Of a stretch of DNA of 64,000 bases, positions 31,450 through 41,436 are shown piece by piece. The DNA is from Verrucosispora sp. WMMD573 (GTDB lineage: Bacteria; Actinomycetota; Actinomycetes; Mycobacteriales; Micromonosporaceae). The notes under the pieces are model-generated. The model made no database searches, had not been told where the DNA came from, and was given only the letters and a program-made list of their open reading frames with translations. Positions within the stretch are counted from its first letter, which is position 1, and each line of letters opens with the position of its first letter. Position numbers and translations under genes: made by a program. Location of the stretch: positions 3,782,001 through 3,846,000 of the forward strand of contig NZ_CP114901.1 of the NCBI RefSeq assembly GCF_027497175.1, written 5' to 3'.

Positions 31450-33618
31450 TGAGTCGGCCTGGAGCGCGGTTCCAGCGTTGCCGCTGGCCCGTTTCTCCAG
31501 GCCGCTCGCCGAACCCGCCGTGCGTGTCTCCACGCAACGGGCTCTCCACGGGTTCTGTCGTTAGGTGTTGATGGTTGCGGTCCACGGGTTAGGGATCTTG
31601 GTTCCTCGGTAGCGGTAGCGCGTCACGTGGATCGCGGCTATCCGCTGGAGTTCGATCCCGCTGGCGGTCGGCTGCTGCCAGTGCCCCTCTGGGGTGATGT
31701 GGCGGCGGCGGAATTCCTTCCACCTCCACCTGCGCCGTGTGGTTATCATGCTGACCACGCGCCAGAACGTGAACGTGTCCAGCATGTTGAAGGTGTGCTT
31801 CGCCACGGCATGGCGGAAATAGTTGGCCCAGCCGTGCATGACCTGGTTGATCCTGGTCAGCACGTATCCGAGGTCCTGCTGTGATGTCCTGCGGGTCAGT
31901 GCACGGATCTTCGTCTTCAGCGACCGGATCGGTCGTTTGGCGATGAAGGTGTACACGTACCACTTGTTCGTGCCTCGCTTGCGGCGCCACTGGCTGTGGA
32001 ACCCCAGGAAGTCGAACCCGTCGCTCATGTGCACCACCTGGGTTTTGGCTGCGGACAGCCGCAGTCCGAGTGGTGCCAGCATGGTCGCGACGTCCTCGCG
32101 CAGCGCGTGGACGTGGTCCTCGGTGCCGTGCACGAGGACCACGAAGTCGTCGGCGTAGCGGACCAGCCGCCACGTCGGCAACCCCTTGCCGCGCCGGTAG
32201 TGCCGGCGTGTGCCGGTGGACATCGGCCCGCCTGGCTTCCACGGTGCCATCAGGTGCTCATCGAGCGCCGACAGCGCGATGTTGGCCAACAGCGGGGACA
32301 GGATGCCACCCTGCGGCGTGCCGGAGTGCGTGGCTTCCCGCTCGCCGAGTTCGGTCAGAACTCCGGCCTTCAGGAACGCCTTCACCAGCGCCAGAACCCG
32401 CTTGTCCTTGATCCTGTGCCGGATGCGGTCCATCAGCACCACGTGGTCGATCGAGTCGAAACACGCTTCGATGTCCGCGTCCAGCACCCACCGGTAGCCT
32501 TTGCTCCCGTACTGGTGGATCTCAGCGATCGCGTCCTGGGCCCGCCGCTTGGGCCGGAACCCGTACGAGACCGGCGCGAAGTCGGCCTCGAATATCGGTT
32601 CCAGCACCAGCTTCAACGCCGCCTGAACGACCCGGTCCGCGACAGTCGGAATACCGAGCTTGCGGACCTTACCCGACCCGCCCGGCTTCGGGATCCTTCG
32701 CTCCCGCACCGGCAGCGGCCGGAACGTGCCCGCCTTCACCTGGGCACGTAGGTCGTCCAGAAACCCGGGGACGCCGATGTACTGCTCCACGTCGGCGACC
32801 GTCAGGCCGTCCACGCCAGCGGTACGCGCTCCCAGATTGCCCGCCACCCGATCAAACGCCAACAACAGCGTCGCCGGGTGGTGCACGAGGTTGAACAGGT
32901 CATCAAACCGGCGGCCAGGCTCGGCCGCCGCCCAACGATGAAGCTTGGCCTGCATCTCCGATACCCGCCCATGCGGACCCAACGGCCGCACCGACGGAGC
33001 GTCGCCGTTCGGCGTCGCGTCTTCCGGCATTACAGCATCCATCCCTTCTCGAATCCGCTGCCGTCCTTCCCCATGTGCCGGACTCTCTCCGGCCCGGAGT
33101 ACTACGACGGCTCCGCCCCACCCGGCCCGTTCAGCGGTCGGTGCGCCTATCCCGACCCGACCGGCTGGCCGCCGGCCGACCCGGGAACCGTGACCAGGTG
33201 GTTCCCGCGTTCACTGCTGTTCGTTCGTCGAAGTAGGAGCCCGACTATGCCCCTGCGGCATCGCCACAGGTACGCCGCAGACCTTCCCCGTGGCCTCGCG
33301 AACCATCACACCGCTCGGGAGATCCCCGCTGCCTCACAACACATCGGGAAAGCACCGCACCCGGCCCATATCCACCAGGTTCGAGCCGGTTACACATTGA
33401 GGGGCTTATTAACGCCGGTTCCTCGCGTACTCCTCTCCGTCTCGCTTGCCGGACCCACGCCATCTGGCAGTACTGACGCATCCCGGCTTTGTCAGGGCCG
33501 CTTCCACCCTCCCCGGCACCACCCGGATCAGGCTGCCCTCAGCTACGCCCACCTGCTGCGACAGATAGACGGTGGTGGTGTTTCACCTCCACTCGAACAA
33601 CAGCGCCTCGCGGCGCAC
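31450..33618 (-). mobile_element. Group II intron (about 2.17 kb)
   Basis: Read on the minus strand, the intron starts at GTGCGCC (G at 33618). It carries ~575 nt of RNA domains I-III, then the reverse transcriptase frame. After the ORF comes a domain V hairpin (about 31499-31541) beginning GAGCCCGTTGCG and ending CGGCGGGTTC, and a domain VI stem CGGCCTGGAG/CTCCAGGCCG. The 3' end is placed near 31450 and is uncertain by several bases. It sits between the two BTAD genes, in the intergenic region antisense to them. Confidence 0.75.
31561..33042 (-). CDS. ltrA: Group II intron reverse transcriptase/maturase
   Basis: A 493-residue LtrA-type protein. RT motifs in order: GIPTVADRVVQAALK, SYGFRPKRRAQDAI, WVLDADIEACFDSIDH, GTPQGGILSPLLANI and the catalytic YADD in RLVRYADDFVVLV. 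The maturase (X) domain follows with MHGWANYFRHAVAKHTF. There is no C-terminal HNH endonuclease, so integration must rely on another priming mechanism, as in several bacterial classes. ATG 33042 is preceded by AGAAGGG. Confidence 0.93.
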   Translation of the reverse strand: MDAVMPEDATPNGDAPSVRPLGPHGRVSEMQAKLHRWAAAEPGRRFDDLFNLVHHPATLLLAFDRVAGNLGARTAGVDGLTVADVEQYIGVPGFLDDLRAQVKAGTFRPLPVRERRIPKPGGSGKVRKLGIPTVADRVVQAALKLVLEPIFEADFAPVSYGFRPKRRAQDAIAEIHQYGSKGYRWVLDADIEACFDSIDHVVLMDRIRHRIKDKRVLALVKAFLKAGVLTELGEREATHSGTPQGGILSPLLANIALSALDEHLMAPWKPGGPMSTGTRRHYRRGKGLPTWRLVRYADDFVVLVHGTEDHVHALREDVATMLAPLGLRLSAAKTQVVHMSDGFDFLGFHSQWRRKRGTNKWYVYTFIAKRPIRSLKTKIRALTRRTSQQDLGYVLTRINQVMHGWANYFRHAVAKHTFNMLDTFTFWRVVSMITTRRRWRWKEFRRRHITPEGHWQQPTASGIELQRIAAIHVTRYRYRGTKIPNPWTATINT

Positions 33619-33750
33619 TGTAAGGTTGTGTTAGACGGTGTTAGGTGCTGTTAGACCCGCACCCGGCCTCAACCGCCCGCCTTTCTCCTACGTTCGGTGT
33701 CACGACCGCATCGGTCGCCACGGATGAACGACGCAGGGGAGGAGGGAAGA

Positions 33751-36733
33751 GTGAAACCACCGGTCTCGACAGCGGGGGTCGCCGCGGTCGTGCTCGCGGC
33801 GGCGCCACTCGTGCTGCTGTATCTGGCAGGCTGGCCGACGCCCACGATGCCATCTGACCGCCAGCTGCGGGCGTGGCTGCACCAGCCCCTGACCACCGGG
33901 TTCCTCACCACACTGCTGCAGACCAGCGCCTGGCTGCTCTGGGCCATGCTCGCCACCGCCATCGCCCGCCGCGTACACACGGCCGTCGCGGCTCGGCTGC
34001 GATGGCGGATCGCGCTGCGCATGCCGGGACCGATGCAGGGCCTCGCGGCCGCGCTACTCGGCGCCACCGCCGTCACCTCCACCGCGCTACCCGCCGCCGC
34101 GCACACCACCGCCACGACCGACACGTCGCCCGACAGCCCGCCAGGTGAGGACTCCCTCGCCCTGCGGTCCGACGCTGACCTGTCCGCCTCGGACCGCCTC
34201 AGCGCGGGCGGGACATCACCAGCGAACACCGGCCACGGCGCCGGTGACAACACTGGTGGTCAGGAGATCACCGCTCGACGCGGCACATCCATCTCCGCCA
34301 GCGCTGTCCGCGCGGCGAGCGGAGCACCGGCGGCGACGCGGCTGACGGACAGCCGCCGGGACAGAGCAGCGTCCGGGCAGACCTACACCTGCGTGGTGGA
34401 GCGCGGAGACAGCCTCTCAAAGATCGCCAAAGAGTGGCTCGGCGACCCCAACAGGTGGCCCGAAATCTTCGCCCTCAACCGAGGCACCCACTTCCGCGAT
34501 GTCGGTGGCACGCTCACCAACCCCAACCTCATCTACCCCGGCTGGACGCTGCACCTACCCGACGACGCCACACCACCGGCCACCGCGCAACCGCGAACCC
34601 CGCCAGCGCCCACCCAGCCACGCACGCCGAACCAGACACCGTCAGCGACCCCACCACCCGCCTCCACCGCCGCACCAGACACGGCGCTACCCGCCCCGCA
34701 GTCCACGGCAGCGCCATCGACGCCGGCCACCCCCGACCCCGACTCCGTGGTCGAACATCCCCCGGCCACCACGCCGTCTGCCGCTGCGACCTCCCCGACG
34801 ACCACACTTGCCCCGAGAAGCACCACACCGGCCGCATCCCCAACGTCCGAGGACCGGCCGAGCGACGACAGCCCCGGGGTCAGCGTTCCCGGAGGTTGGG
34901 CACCCATCGGACTGGCAGCGGCGCTGGCCGCCGCAGCATCCGTGGTCTGGCTGCGACGCCGCAGCCGCTACAACCCCATCACCCATCTCGACCCGGCCAA
35001 CGATCCGACCCTGCAACCGCTGCCCGCCGTCATCAGCCGGCTGCGCCGAGTGGCCCGCGAGCAGGCACCCGACCTGTTCACCCCACCCGCACCGCAGCCC
35101 ACCGTCCGCGACATCGCCGAAGGCACACCACCGACACCAACCCCGTCCGGCCCGTCCGGCCCGCAACTCGCCGGCCTGCCAGAGCATCCCGCCGGCGGGC
35201 TCGGGCTCACCGGACCAGGCGGACCCGACGCGATCCGCGCGATGCTCGTCGCCACGCTGTCCTCCGGCGGCCCCGACGACCCCGACGCCCGCGGCCACAT
35301 CGTCATCCCCGCCACCGTGCTGGCCGACCTGCTCGGCGGCAACGTCATCACCAACCTCGTCGGCGTCATCCCCCGACTCCACGTCGCCGCCGGCCTGGAC
35401 CACGCTCTCGCCCACATCGAAGCCCAGATCATCCACCGCACCCGCGCCGTCACCGACGCCGACGTCACCAACCTCGACGACCTCCACAAAGCCGACCCGC
35501 ACCACGAACCGCTCCCGCCGATCATCCTGATCACCGATGTGCCGGACACCGCGATCCGAGCCCGGCTCTCCACCGCCCTGCACCTCGGCCACCCTCTCGG
35601 CATCACTGCCCTCATCGCCGGCGACTGGCCCGGCGGCACCACCCTCACCGTCGCCCCGGACGGCACCACCACACACGAGGACACCCGACCCGGACCCAAA
35701 CTGGCCGTCCTGGACAGCGACACCACCCTGCAACTGCTCACCGTCCTTGAAGAGGCACACACCGGCGACCCCGCCAACCCACCACCTTCGTCGAATCCGC
35801 AACACGAGCAGACCGCCCCTGCGACGGAACCCGGAGCCGCCACCGACCTCGCAGCGCCCGTCACCGCTGACACCGACACCAGCCAGGCGGACGTTGCCCC
35901 CCCAGCCGCCAACCGCCAGCCCGGAGCCGCCAACACCCGCGGTGGACCGTACCCAGCCGAAGGTCCGCGTCCGGATCCTCGGCAGCCCCGCGATCATCGG
36001 CGCCGACGGAACCCCGGTAACGGGCGTCCGACGGGCCAGCTACGAACTGCTCACCTACCTCGCGGTCCACCGCGACGGCGCCGACATCGCCGACATCGAA
36101 GTCGCCATGACCCCCGACGCCACACCCCGCCGCGCCCGCGACCGCCTCTCCACCAACGTCGCCAACCTTCGCAACCGGCTCACCACCGCCGCCGGACTCA
36201 ACCCAGGCGACAACACCCGCGCCTTCAAACCGGTGGTCAACCCCGGCGGCCGCTACTACCTCGACCCCAACCTCCTCGACATCGACTGGTGGCGAGTCCT
36301 CGACGCCACCAGCCGCGCCGCACGCACCACCGACCGACAAGCCCAGCGGGAAGCGCTCGAAGAAGCCGTCAGCAACTGGGGCGGCCTGCTCCACCACGAC
36401 TTCGAATGGTCCGACGGCCCGCAACACACCTGCCGACAAGTCGGCGTCAACATCCACGCCCGCCTCGCCGTCCTGGTCGCCGACACAGATCCCGACCGCG
36501 CCCGCGACCTCCTCGACACGGCATGCACCATCGACCCCATCAACGAGGAGATCTCCCGCCTCGCGATGACCGCCCACAGCCAGACCGGCAACACCGCAGC
36601 CGTGCGAAACCGACTCACCGCCCTCACCCAGGCGCTCCAGACAATCGACGAAGAACCATCCGACGAAACCCACCGACTGGCCCGCCGCCTGCTGCACCCC
36701 ACATCACCACGAACGGACAAACGTTCGACGTAG
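33751..36733 (+). pseudogene. Membrane LysM-BTAD regulator, frameshifted
   Basis: The reading frame from GTG 33751 (Shine-Dalgarno GGAGGAGG) gives two N-terminal membrane helices, a LysM domain (VVERGDSLSKIAKEWLG ... NLIYPGWTLHLPDD), a Pro/Thr-rich linker, another helix (GLAAALAAAASVVWLRRRS) and an alpha/beta domain, then runs into low-complexity translation. The +1 frame continues with VRVRILGSPAIIGADGTPV (winged helix) and a BTAD ending at TAG 36733. The switch maps to a run of seven C at 35897-35903; six C would give one ~993-residue protein. It is a paralogue of the gene at 29310 with an added LysM. Either a pseudogene, a sequencing error or, less likely, slippage. Confidence 0.75.
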
Positions 36734-37057
36734 CTCGCCGGCCTCCGGCACGTTGCGCAGCACCCACAGATGGTGTCGGTGTACGCGTTTCAGTGCAGAG
36801 CCAGGGACGCCACACGTAACGGGCCGGGATGTCCGCCACTTCGGCTCCGTCGGCGACTGCGGACGCAGCGGCATCCCTCCGCAGCTCACGCTGGTCGGCT
36901 ATCGAATCGGCTTGAGTCGATGGGCTCGGATCGCGGCTACTTGAGCGGGACGATTGACTTCATCGGGCGGGCAGACCGGCCTTCGGCAGACGGTTCGGCG
37001 CTACCGGCCTGCCGCTGGCTGCCGTTCGTGCGTGACAGCGGCCAATACGATGGGCGA
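36734..37057. other. Intergenic region before DDN-type gene
   Basis: No supported gene in this 324-bp stretch. The frame of the downstream oxidoreductase is open here, but its composition is unlike the family and a family-like N-terminus begins at GTG 37058. Confidence 0.4.
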
Positions 37058-37558
37058 GTGACCGAGTCGGAGCTGGGCCCTGCGAAGAAGCCGTGGTTGC
37101 CGCCCCGTTGGTTCATTCGGCTGTTCTGGTCGGCTCATCGGGGTGTGTTCCGGCGTTTCGGCGGCCGGGTCGGATTGTCGCGTCCGCGCGGCAACCGGTA
37201 CGGGATGCTGCGCCTGACCACCGTCGGGCGTCGCACCGGCCAGCAGCGCAGTGTGATCCTCGGGTACTTCGAGGACGACGGGAATCTGGTCTCGCTGGCC
37301 ATGAACGGGTGGGGGGAGCCCGAGCCGGCCTGGTGGCTCAATCTGCAGGCGCACCCGGACTCGACCGTTGACCTGGTCGACGGGCCGCGGCCGGTACGTG
37401 GACATGCGGCGACCGGCGACGAACGGTCGCGGCTGTGGGCCCGCTGGCGTGAGATCGACAAGAACCTCGATGGCTACGCTGCGCGGCGATCATCCGAAAC
37501 CGCGGTGGTCGTCCTGGTACCCCGGCCCGGCTCGTCTGAGGCGTCACGGGACACCTGA
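37058..37558 (+). CDS. DDN-family (F420-dependent nitroreductase-like) oxidoreductase
   Basis: A 166-residue split-beta-barrel protein of the deazaflavin-dependent nitroreductase family. Visible signatures are GMLRLTTVGRRTGQQRSVILGY, LAMNGWGEPEPAWWLNLQAHPD and DGPRPVRGHAA, the usual core of F420-binding actinobacterial members. GTG 37058 gives a normal family length. It is a single gene with no F420 biosynthesis genes nearby; the substrate is unknown. Confidence 0.82.
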   Translation: MTESELGPAKKPWLPPRWFIRLFWSAHRGVFRRFGGRVGLSRPRGNRYGMLRLTTVGRRTGQQRSVILGYFEDDGNLVSLAMNGWGEPEPAWWLNLQAHPDSTVDLVDGPRPVRGHAATGDERSRLWARWREIDKNLDGYAARRSSETAVVVLVPRPGSSEASRDT

Positions 37559-37703
37559 TCGACTGGCTCTTGCTGGATGGGCTGATCAACCACGTGGTCA
37601 TGGACGCTGGTTACCAGCGGCCGACGTACACCGTCGCCTCCAGCGACGAGCGCTTCCGCGACATGACAGTACGTCCGATGGGTGGCCGAGCGGCTGGTGG
37701 GGG

Positions 37704-38798
37704 TCAGAGTCCGGCGGGGTGGCTTGACAGCCATTGGCGATGACGGTCACGTAGGACGTCGCGTTGCGCGGTGTTCGCCAGCAGTACGTCCGCGCCACCG
37801 TCGTAGGGCGCGTAGAGCCAGGCCAGATCAGGCGGCGCGATGATCACATCAGCGATCCGGTCGTCAGCGACTTCACGAAGCAGTCGATCGAGGCGACCAG
37901 GCTTCCAGGCGACGCGGTTGACGTAGGTGTGGGCGAAGGCAAGTTCGGGATCGAGGTCTGGCCAGGACAGCACCGACCAGCATTCACCGTCCGGTAGCAG
38001 ATCGTGCAGGATCGGCGTTCGACGTCGGGGGACTGGCGTGAACGCTACTTCCAGCGTGATCACGAGCAGGCCGGTGGTGTCGCCGCGAAGTTCATCGAGA
38101 ACGGTGTTGTGCCGGCGCAGGATGGTGCCGTATTCGGACTCGCTGTCGGCGTAGCGCTTTGAATCAGGCAGGCTATGGAATCGCACCCAGTGGTCATCCA
38201 GCCGCTTGAGGTGATGGCTGATGGGTGCGACCCGCGGCCAACGGGTCTCCCAGACCTTCTGCAGACGATGCCCGTCAGCGCCTGGTGGGGGCCACACTCG
38301 GACCTCGCCGGAGGGCACCGACTGCCGGCCCGACAGGACCACCTCCCGCAAGGCGATCACATAGGGATCGTCGCTCGGTGCATCCGGGTCGGCGTCGAAG
38401 ACCACGATCAGCGGATCGTCGTCCCACTCCCAGCCCTGGATCTCACGCCAGATCCGCAGGTTCGGATGCTCGACCTCCCGGCAGGCCTCGGCCGGCGCCA
38501 ACATCCCGATCGCCTCCGCAAGCTGCGCCTGCCCCAGCCGCACCGAGCCGCTGCCACCACGCCACCCCGTGACCGTGGCCAGCACTGCAGCCGCTAGCAC
38601 GTCCTCACGCGCGTTGACCCGCACGAACCCGATCTCCCGCTCCATGGCGACGGAGGCGATCGTCGCGTCCAGGCCGTGCTCGATGACGCGAGGAATGAAG
38701 CCGACGCCATGCAGCACCGGCCTCTCCCAACCCAGACCCTGCTCACATCGCACCAGCGCTTCCTCGATCTCCCGAAGCGTCGACCACCTCTGCGACAT
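37704..38798 (-). CDS. DUF3885 domain protein
   Basis: A 364-residue protein starting at ATG 38798 (MSQRWSTLREIEEALVRCEQ). The C-terminal half carries WVRFHSLPDSKRYADSESE followed by a predicted helix with RRHNTVLDEL, the hallmark of DUF3885, plus Trp/Asp-rich beta segments. The N-terminal ~150 residues contain FVRVNAREDVLAAAVLATVTGW and form a separate alpha/beta part. DUF3885 genes are often found singly and their function is unknown. Confidence 0.7.
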   Translation of the reverse strand: MSQRWSTLREIEEALVRCEQGLGWERPVLHGVGFIPRVIEHGLDATIASVAMEREIGFVRVNAREDVLAAAVLATVTGWRGGSGSVRLGQAQLAEAIGMLAPAEACREVEHPNLRIWREIQGWEWDDDPLIVVFDADPDAPSDDPYVIALREVVLSGRQSVPSGEVRVWPPPGADGHRLQKVWETRWPRVAPISHHLKRLDDHWVRFHSLPDSKRYADSESEYGTILRRHNTVLDELRGDTTGLLVITLEVAFTPVPRRRTPILHDLLPDGECWSVLSWPDLDPELAFAHTYVNRVAWKPGRLDRLLREVADDRIADVIIAPPDLAWLYAPYDGGADVLLANTAQRDVLRDRHRQWLSSHPAGL

Positions 38799-39054
38799 GC
38801 CGAGATCATCCCAAACACGATGACCCCCGGCTGCTGACCCAAGCGCCGACAACCGTCCACGGCAAACGAAGATGACCAACCACCATAAGATCCAAAGGGG
38901 ACCGCTCGGGGAGCCCGCTCCGCCCGACCCAGCTGCCCGCAGCGACCACCCTGATCGCCGAACGCGGATGGCGGCATGTGCATGCACCCGGTCGCTGTTG
39001 CCCGTCGGTGGGCCACGTGGCTTGCACAGTACGGGCGTGGCTGATCATTGAGCG

Positions 39055-40050
39055 GTGACGAACCCTGCCGTGCTGCCGGCCGACCCGAGTGCGTTCTCGC
39101 TGGACGTTCCGCCGCTGTTTGCCGCCCTGGCTCCGGCGCGGAGCATCCTCATCGCCGGAGCGGGCGGTGGGTTCGACGTGTACGCCGGCCTGCCCTTGGC
39201 GTTTGCCCTGTGGCACCGCGGCGCGCAGGTGCACCTGGCCAACCTGTCGTTCTCCCAGCTCGAGTTGATCGACCGTGACGCGTGGATAGCGGAGCACGTC
39301 GCGGCAGTGCAGCCGGACACCACCAGCCCGGACTGGTACTTCCCCGAACGGACGCTCGCCCGGTGGCTGGCGGCTCAGGAACTGCCGTCGACCGTGTACG
39401 CCTTTGCGCCGCTCGGTGTCCAGCCGTTGCGGGCGGCGTACCGGCACCTGGTCGAACACCTCAACATCGATGCGGTGGTGCTGGTCGACGGCGGCACCGA
39501 TGTCCTGCTGCGCGGCGACGAGGGCGATCTCGGCACCCCGGTGGAGGACATCACCAGTCTGGCCGCGGTGGCCGCGCTGGACGTGCCGGTCAAGCTGGTG
39601 ACCAGTCTCGGCTTCGGTATCGACGCCTACGACGGCGTCAACCACGTTCAGGTGCTGGAGAACCTCGCCGCACTCGACCGTGACGGCGGCTACCTCGGTG
39701 CCCTGTCCATCCCCGGATCGAGCCGGGAGGCGACGCTGTACCGCGATGCTGTCGCCGACGCCCAGGCCGCCACGCCTGACCGGCCCAGCATCGTCCAAGG
39801 GCAGATCGCCGCCGCCACCAGCGGCGCGTTCGGCGATGTCCGCTTCACCCGGCGCACCGACGGCGGCGACCTGTTCGTCAACCCGCTGATGGCGATCTAC
39901 TTTACCGTCAGCCTCGACAAACTCGCCGCCCGATGCCTGTACCTTGACCGCATCGAGAACACCGTCGGCAGGCGACAGGTCATCACGCGCATCCAAACGT
40001 TCCGCGACGAACTTCTCAGCGCCCGCGTCCCCCGCGCGTTTCCCCACTGA
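39055..40050 (+). CDS. DUF1152 family protein
   Basis: A 331-residue protein from GTG 39055. The N-terminal Rossmann-like motif SILIAGAGGGFDVYAGLPLAF and the later VVLVDGGTDVLLRGDEGDLGTP are characteristic of DUF1152, a family of probable nucleotide-binding proteins without assigned reaction. Length and both motifs are complete. It lies just upstream of the IS-disrupted gene at 40111. Confidence 0.78.
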   Translation: MTNPAVLPADPSAFSLDVPPLFAALAPARSILIAGAGGGFDVYAGLPLAFALWHRGAQVHLANLSFSQLELIDRDAWIAEHVAAVQPDTTSPDWYFPERTLARWLAAQELPSTVYAFAPLGVQPLRAAYRHLVEHLNIDAVVLVDGGTDVLLRGDEGDLGTPVEDITSLAAVAALDVPVKLVTSLGFGIDAYDGVNHVQVLENLAALDRDGGYLGALSIPGSSREATLYRDAVADAQAATPDRPSIVQGQIAAATSGAFGDVRFTRRTDGGDLFVNPLMAIYFTVSLDKLAARCLYLDRIENTVGRRQVITRIQTFRDELLSARVPRAFPH

Positions 40051-40201
40051 ACGCCCGACGGCAGCAGATCCGGATGCCTCTGGGTTGCTGCCAAACAGGC
40101 TCCTGCAATCATGGGCAGCGTGGCCGGATTCAGTTACAAGACGTCGTGGCTGGCTGTCCGGAACCGGACCCTGAGTTTCCCCCGCTTTGATGGAGCGGTG
40201 G

Positions 40202-41128
40202 TTACCTGCTGCCGGCTGGCGCAGGGGTGGCGATAGTTGGCTCGGCTGGTGGCGTCTGGCGGCTGTGCCAGGCGGTCTCGTACTCGTTCGGGCTGAGGTA
40301 GCCCAGCTCGCGTTGGATGCGGCGGGTGTTGTACCAGCCGTCGATGTAGGCGAAGATCGCGTTCTCGGCCTCGTCGCGGGTCCGCCAGCTCGTGCGGTAG
40401 ACGAGTTCGATCTTCAGCGTCGACCAGAAGTTCTCCATCAGCGCGTTGTCGTACGAGTCGCCGACGGAGCCCATCGAGGGCAGGATCCCGTTGTCCTGCA
40501 AGCGTTCCGCGAAGCGGAACGACGTGTAGTTCGATCCCCTGTCCGAGTGGTGGATCAGTTGGCCGTCACGGACGTCGCGCGACCAGATGCCGTATTCGAG
40601 GGCGGCGAGGATCAGGTCGGTGTCGCAGCGGTCGGAGGTCTTCCACCCCACGATCCGGCGGGAGAACGCGTCCCGGACCGCGGCGAGCCAGAACACGCCC
40701 TCACCGCAGGGGACGCGGGTGGCGTCGGCGACCCATAGCCGGTTCGGCCCGTCGGCAGTGAACTGCCGCCCGACCAGATCCGGCGCCGGCGTGTGCCGTG
40801 GGTCCTGCTTCGTGGAGCCGCCGCGCCAGCCCCGGCGCAGGAACGCACCCTGCCATCCCTGCTCGGCCATCAACCGCTCGACCCGCTTACGGCCGACGCG
40901 GATGCCGTCGCGGCGTAGCTGCCGGTGGACTCGGTCCGCGCCGTAGGTGCGCCCGGAGGTCTCCCAGATCTCGTGGATGTTGGAGATCAGCCCCAGGTCG
41001 ACCACGTCCCGGTCGCAGGGCTGCTCGACCTGCTTGACCCACGCGTAGTAGGTCGAGGCGCCGATGCCCAGGACCCGTAGCAGGAGCGCGACCGCGAACT
41101 GGTCACGGTGTTCACCGATGAACCTCAT
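40202..41128 (-). CDS. IS3-family transposase OrfB (DDE)
   Basis: A 308-residue transposase. It has HTH_21-like TYGADRVHRQLRRDGIRVGR and an rve core with Asp in LWVADATRVP, Asp in IHHSDRGSNYTS and Glu in DNALMENFWSTLK. The catalytic triad is complete. It overlaps orfA by 4 nt (ATGA). Confidence 0.93.
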   Translation of the reverse strand: MRFIGEHRDQFAVALLLRVLGIGASTYYAWVKQVEQPCDRDVVDLGLISNIHEIWETSGRTYGADRVHRQLRRDGIRVGRKRVERLMAEQGWQGAFLRRGWRGGSTKQDPRHTPAPDLVGRQFTADGPNRLWVADATRVPCGEGVFWLAAVRDAFSRRIVGWKTSDRCDTDLILAALEYGIWSRDVRDGQLIHHSDRGSNYTSFRFAERLQDNGILPSMGSVGDSYDNALMENFWSTLKIELVYRTSWRTRDEAENAIFAYIDGWYNTRRIQRELGYLSPNEYETAWHSRQTPPAEPTIATPAPAGSR

Positions 41129-41436
41129 GACCGTCGCCGGGTCGGGTCGAGCTCCGCCGCGAAATACGCGCTCGCGGCCTTCAGGATCTCGTTCGCCCGC
41201 CGCAACTCAGCGACTTCCTTGCGCAGCCGGCGATTCTCCTCGGCCATCTCGCTGGTGGGCCGGTCGTGACGCTCACCCGTGTCAGCCTCGGCTTGGCGGA
41301 TCCAGTTTCGCAACGCCTCGTGATGCACGCCCAGTTGCTCGGCCAGGCGCCGGATCACCGGCTTCGGGTCCGACTCGCGGTACAAGCGCACAGCGCGCTG
41401 ACGTAGCTCATCGGGGTACTTCTTCGGTGCTGCCAC
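41125..41436 (-). CDS. IS3-family transposase OrfA
   Basis: A 103-residue OrfA. Its N-terminal helix-turn-helix (KYPDELRQRAVRLYRES ... HEALRNWIRQAE) is followed by a coiled coil (AEENRRLRKEVAELRRANEI). It ends within the ATGA overlap with orfB and is intact. Confidence 0.93.
   Translation of the reverse strand: MAAPKKYPDELRQRAVRLYRESDPKPVIRRLAEQLGVHHEALRNWIRQAEADTGERHDRPTSEMAEENRRLRKEVAELRRANEILKAASAYFAAELDPTRRRS

Noticed and set aside
35940..36819. Continuation of the LysM protein frame beyond 35940
   Set aside because: The translation becomes Arg/Pro/His-rich, while another frame encodes a clear winged-helix/BTAD; treated as a frameshift.
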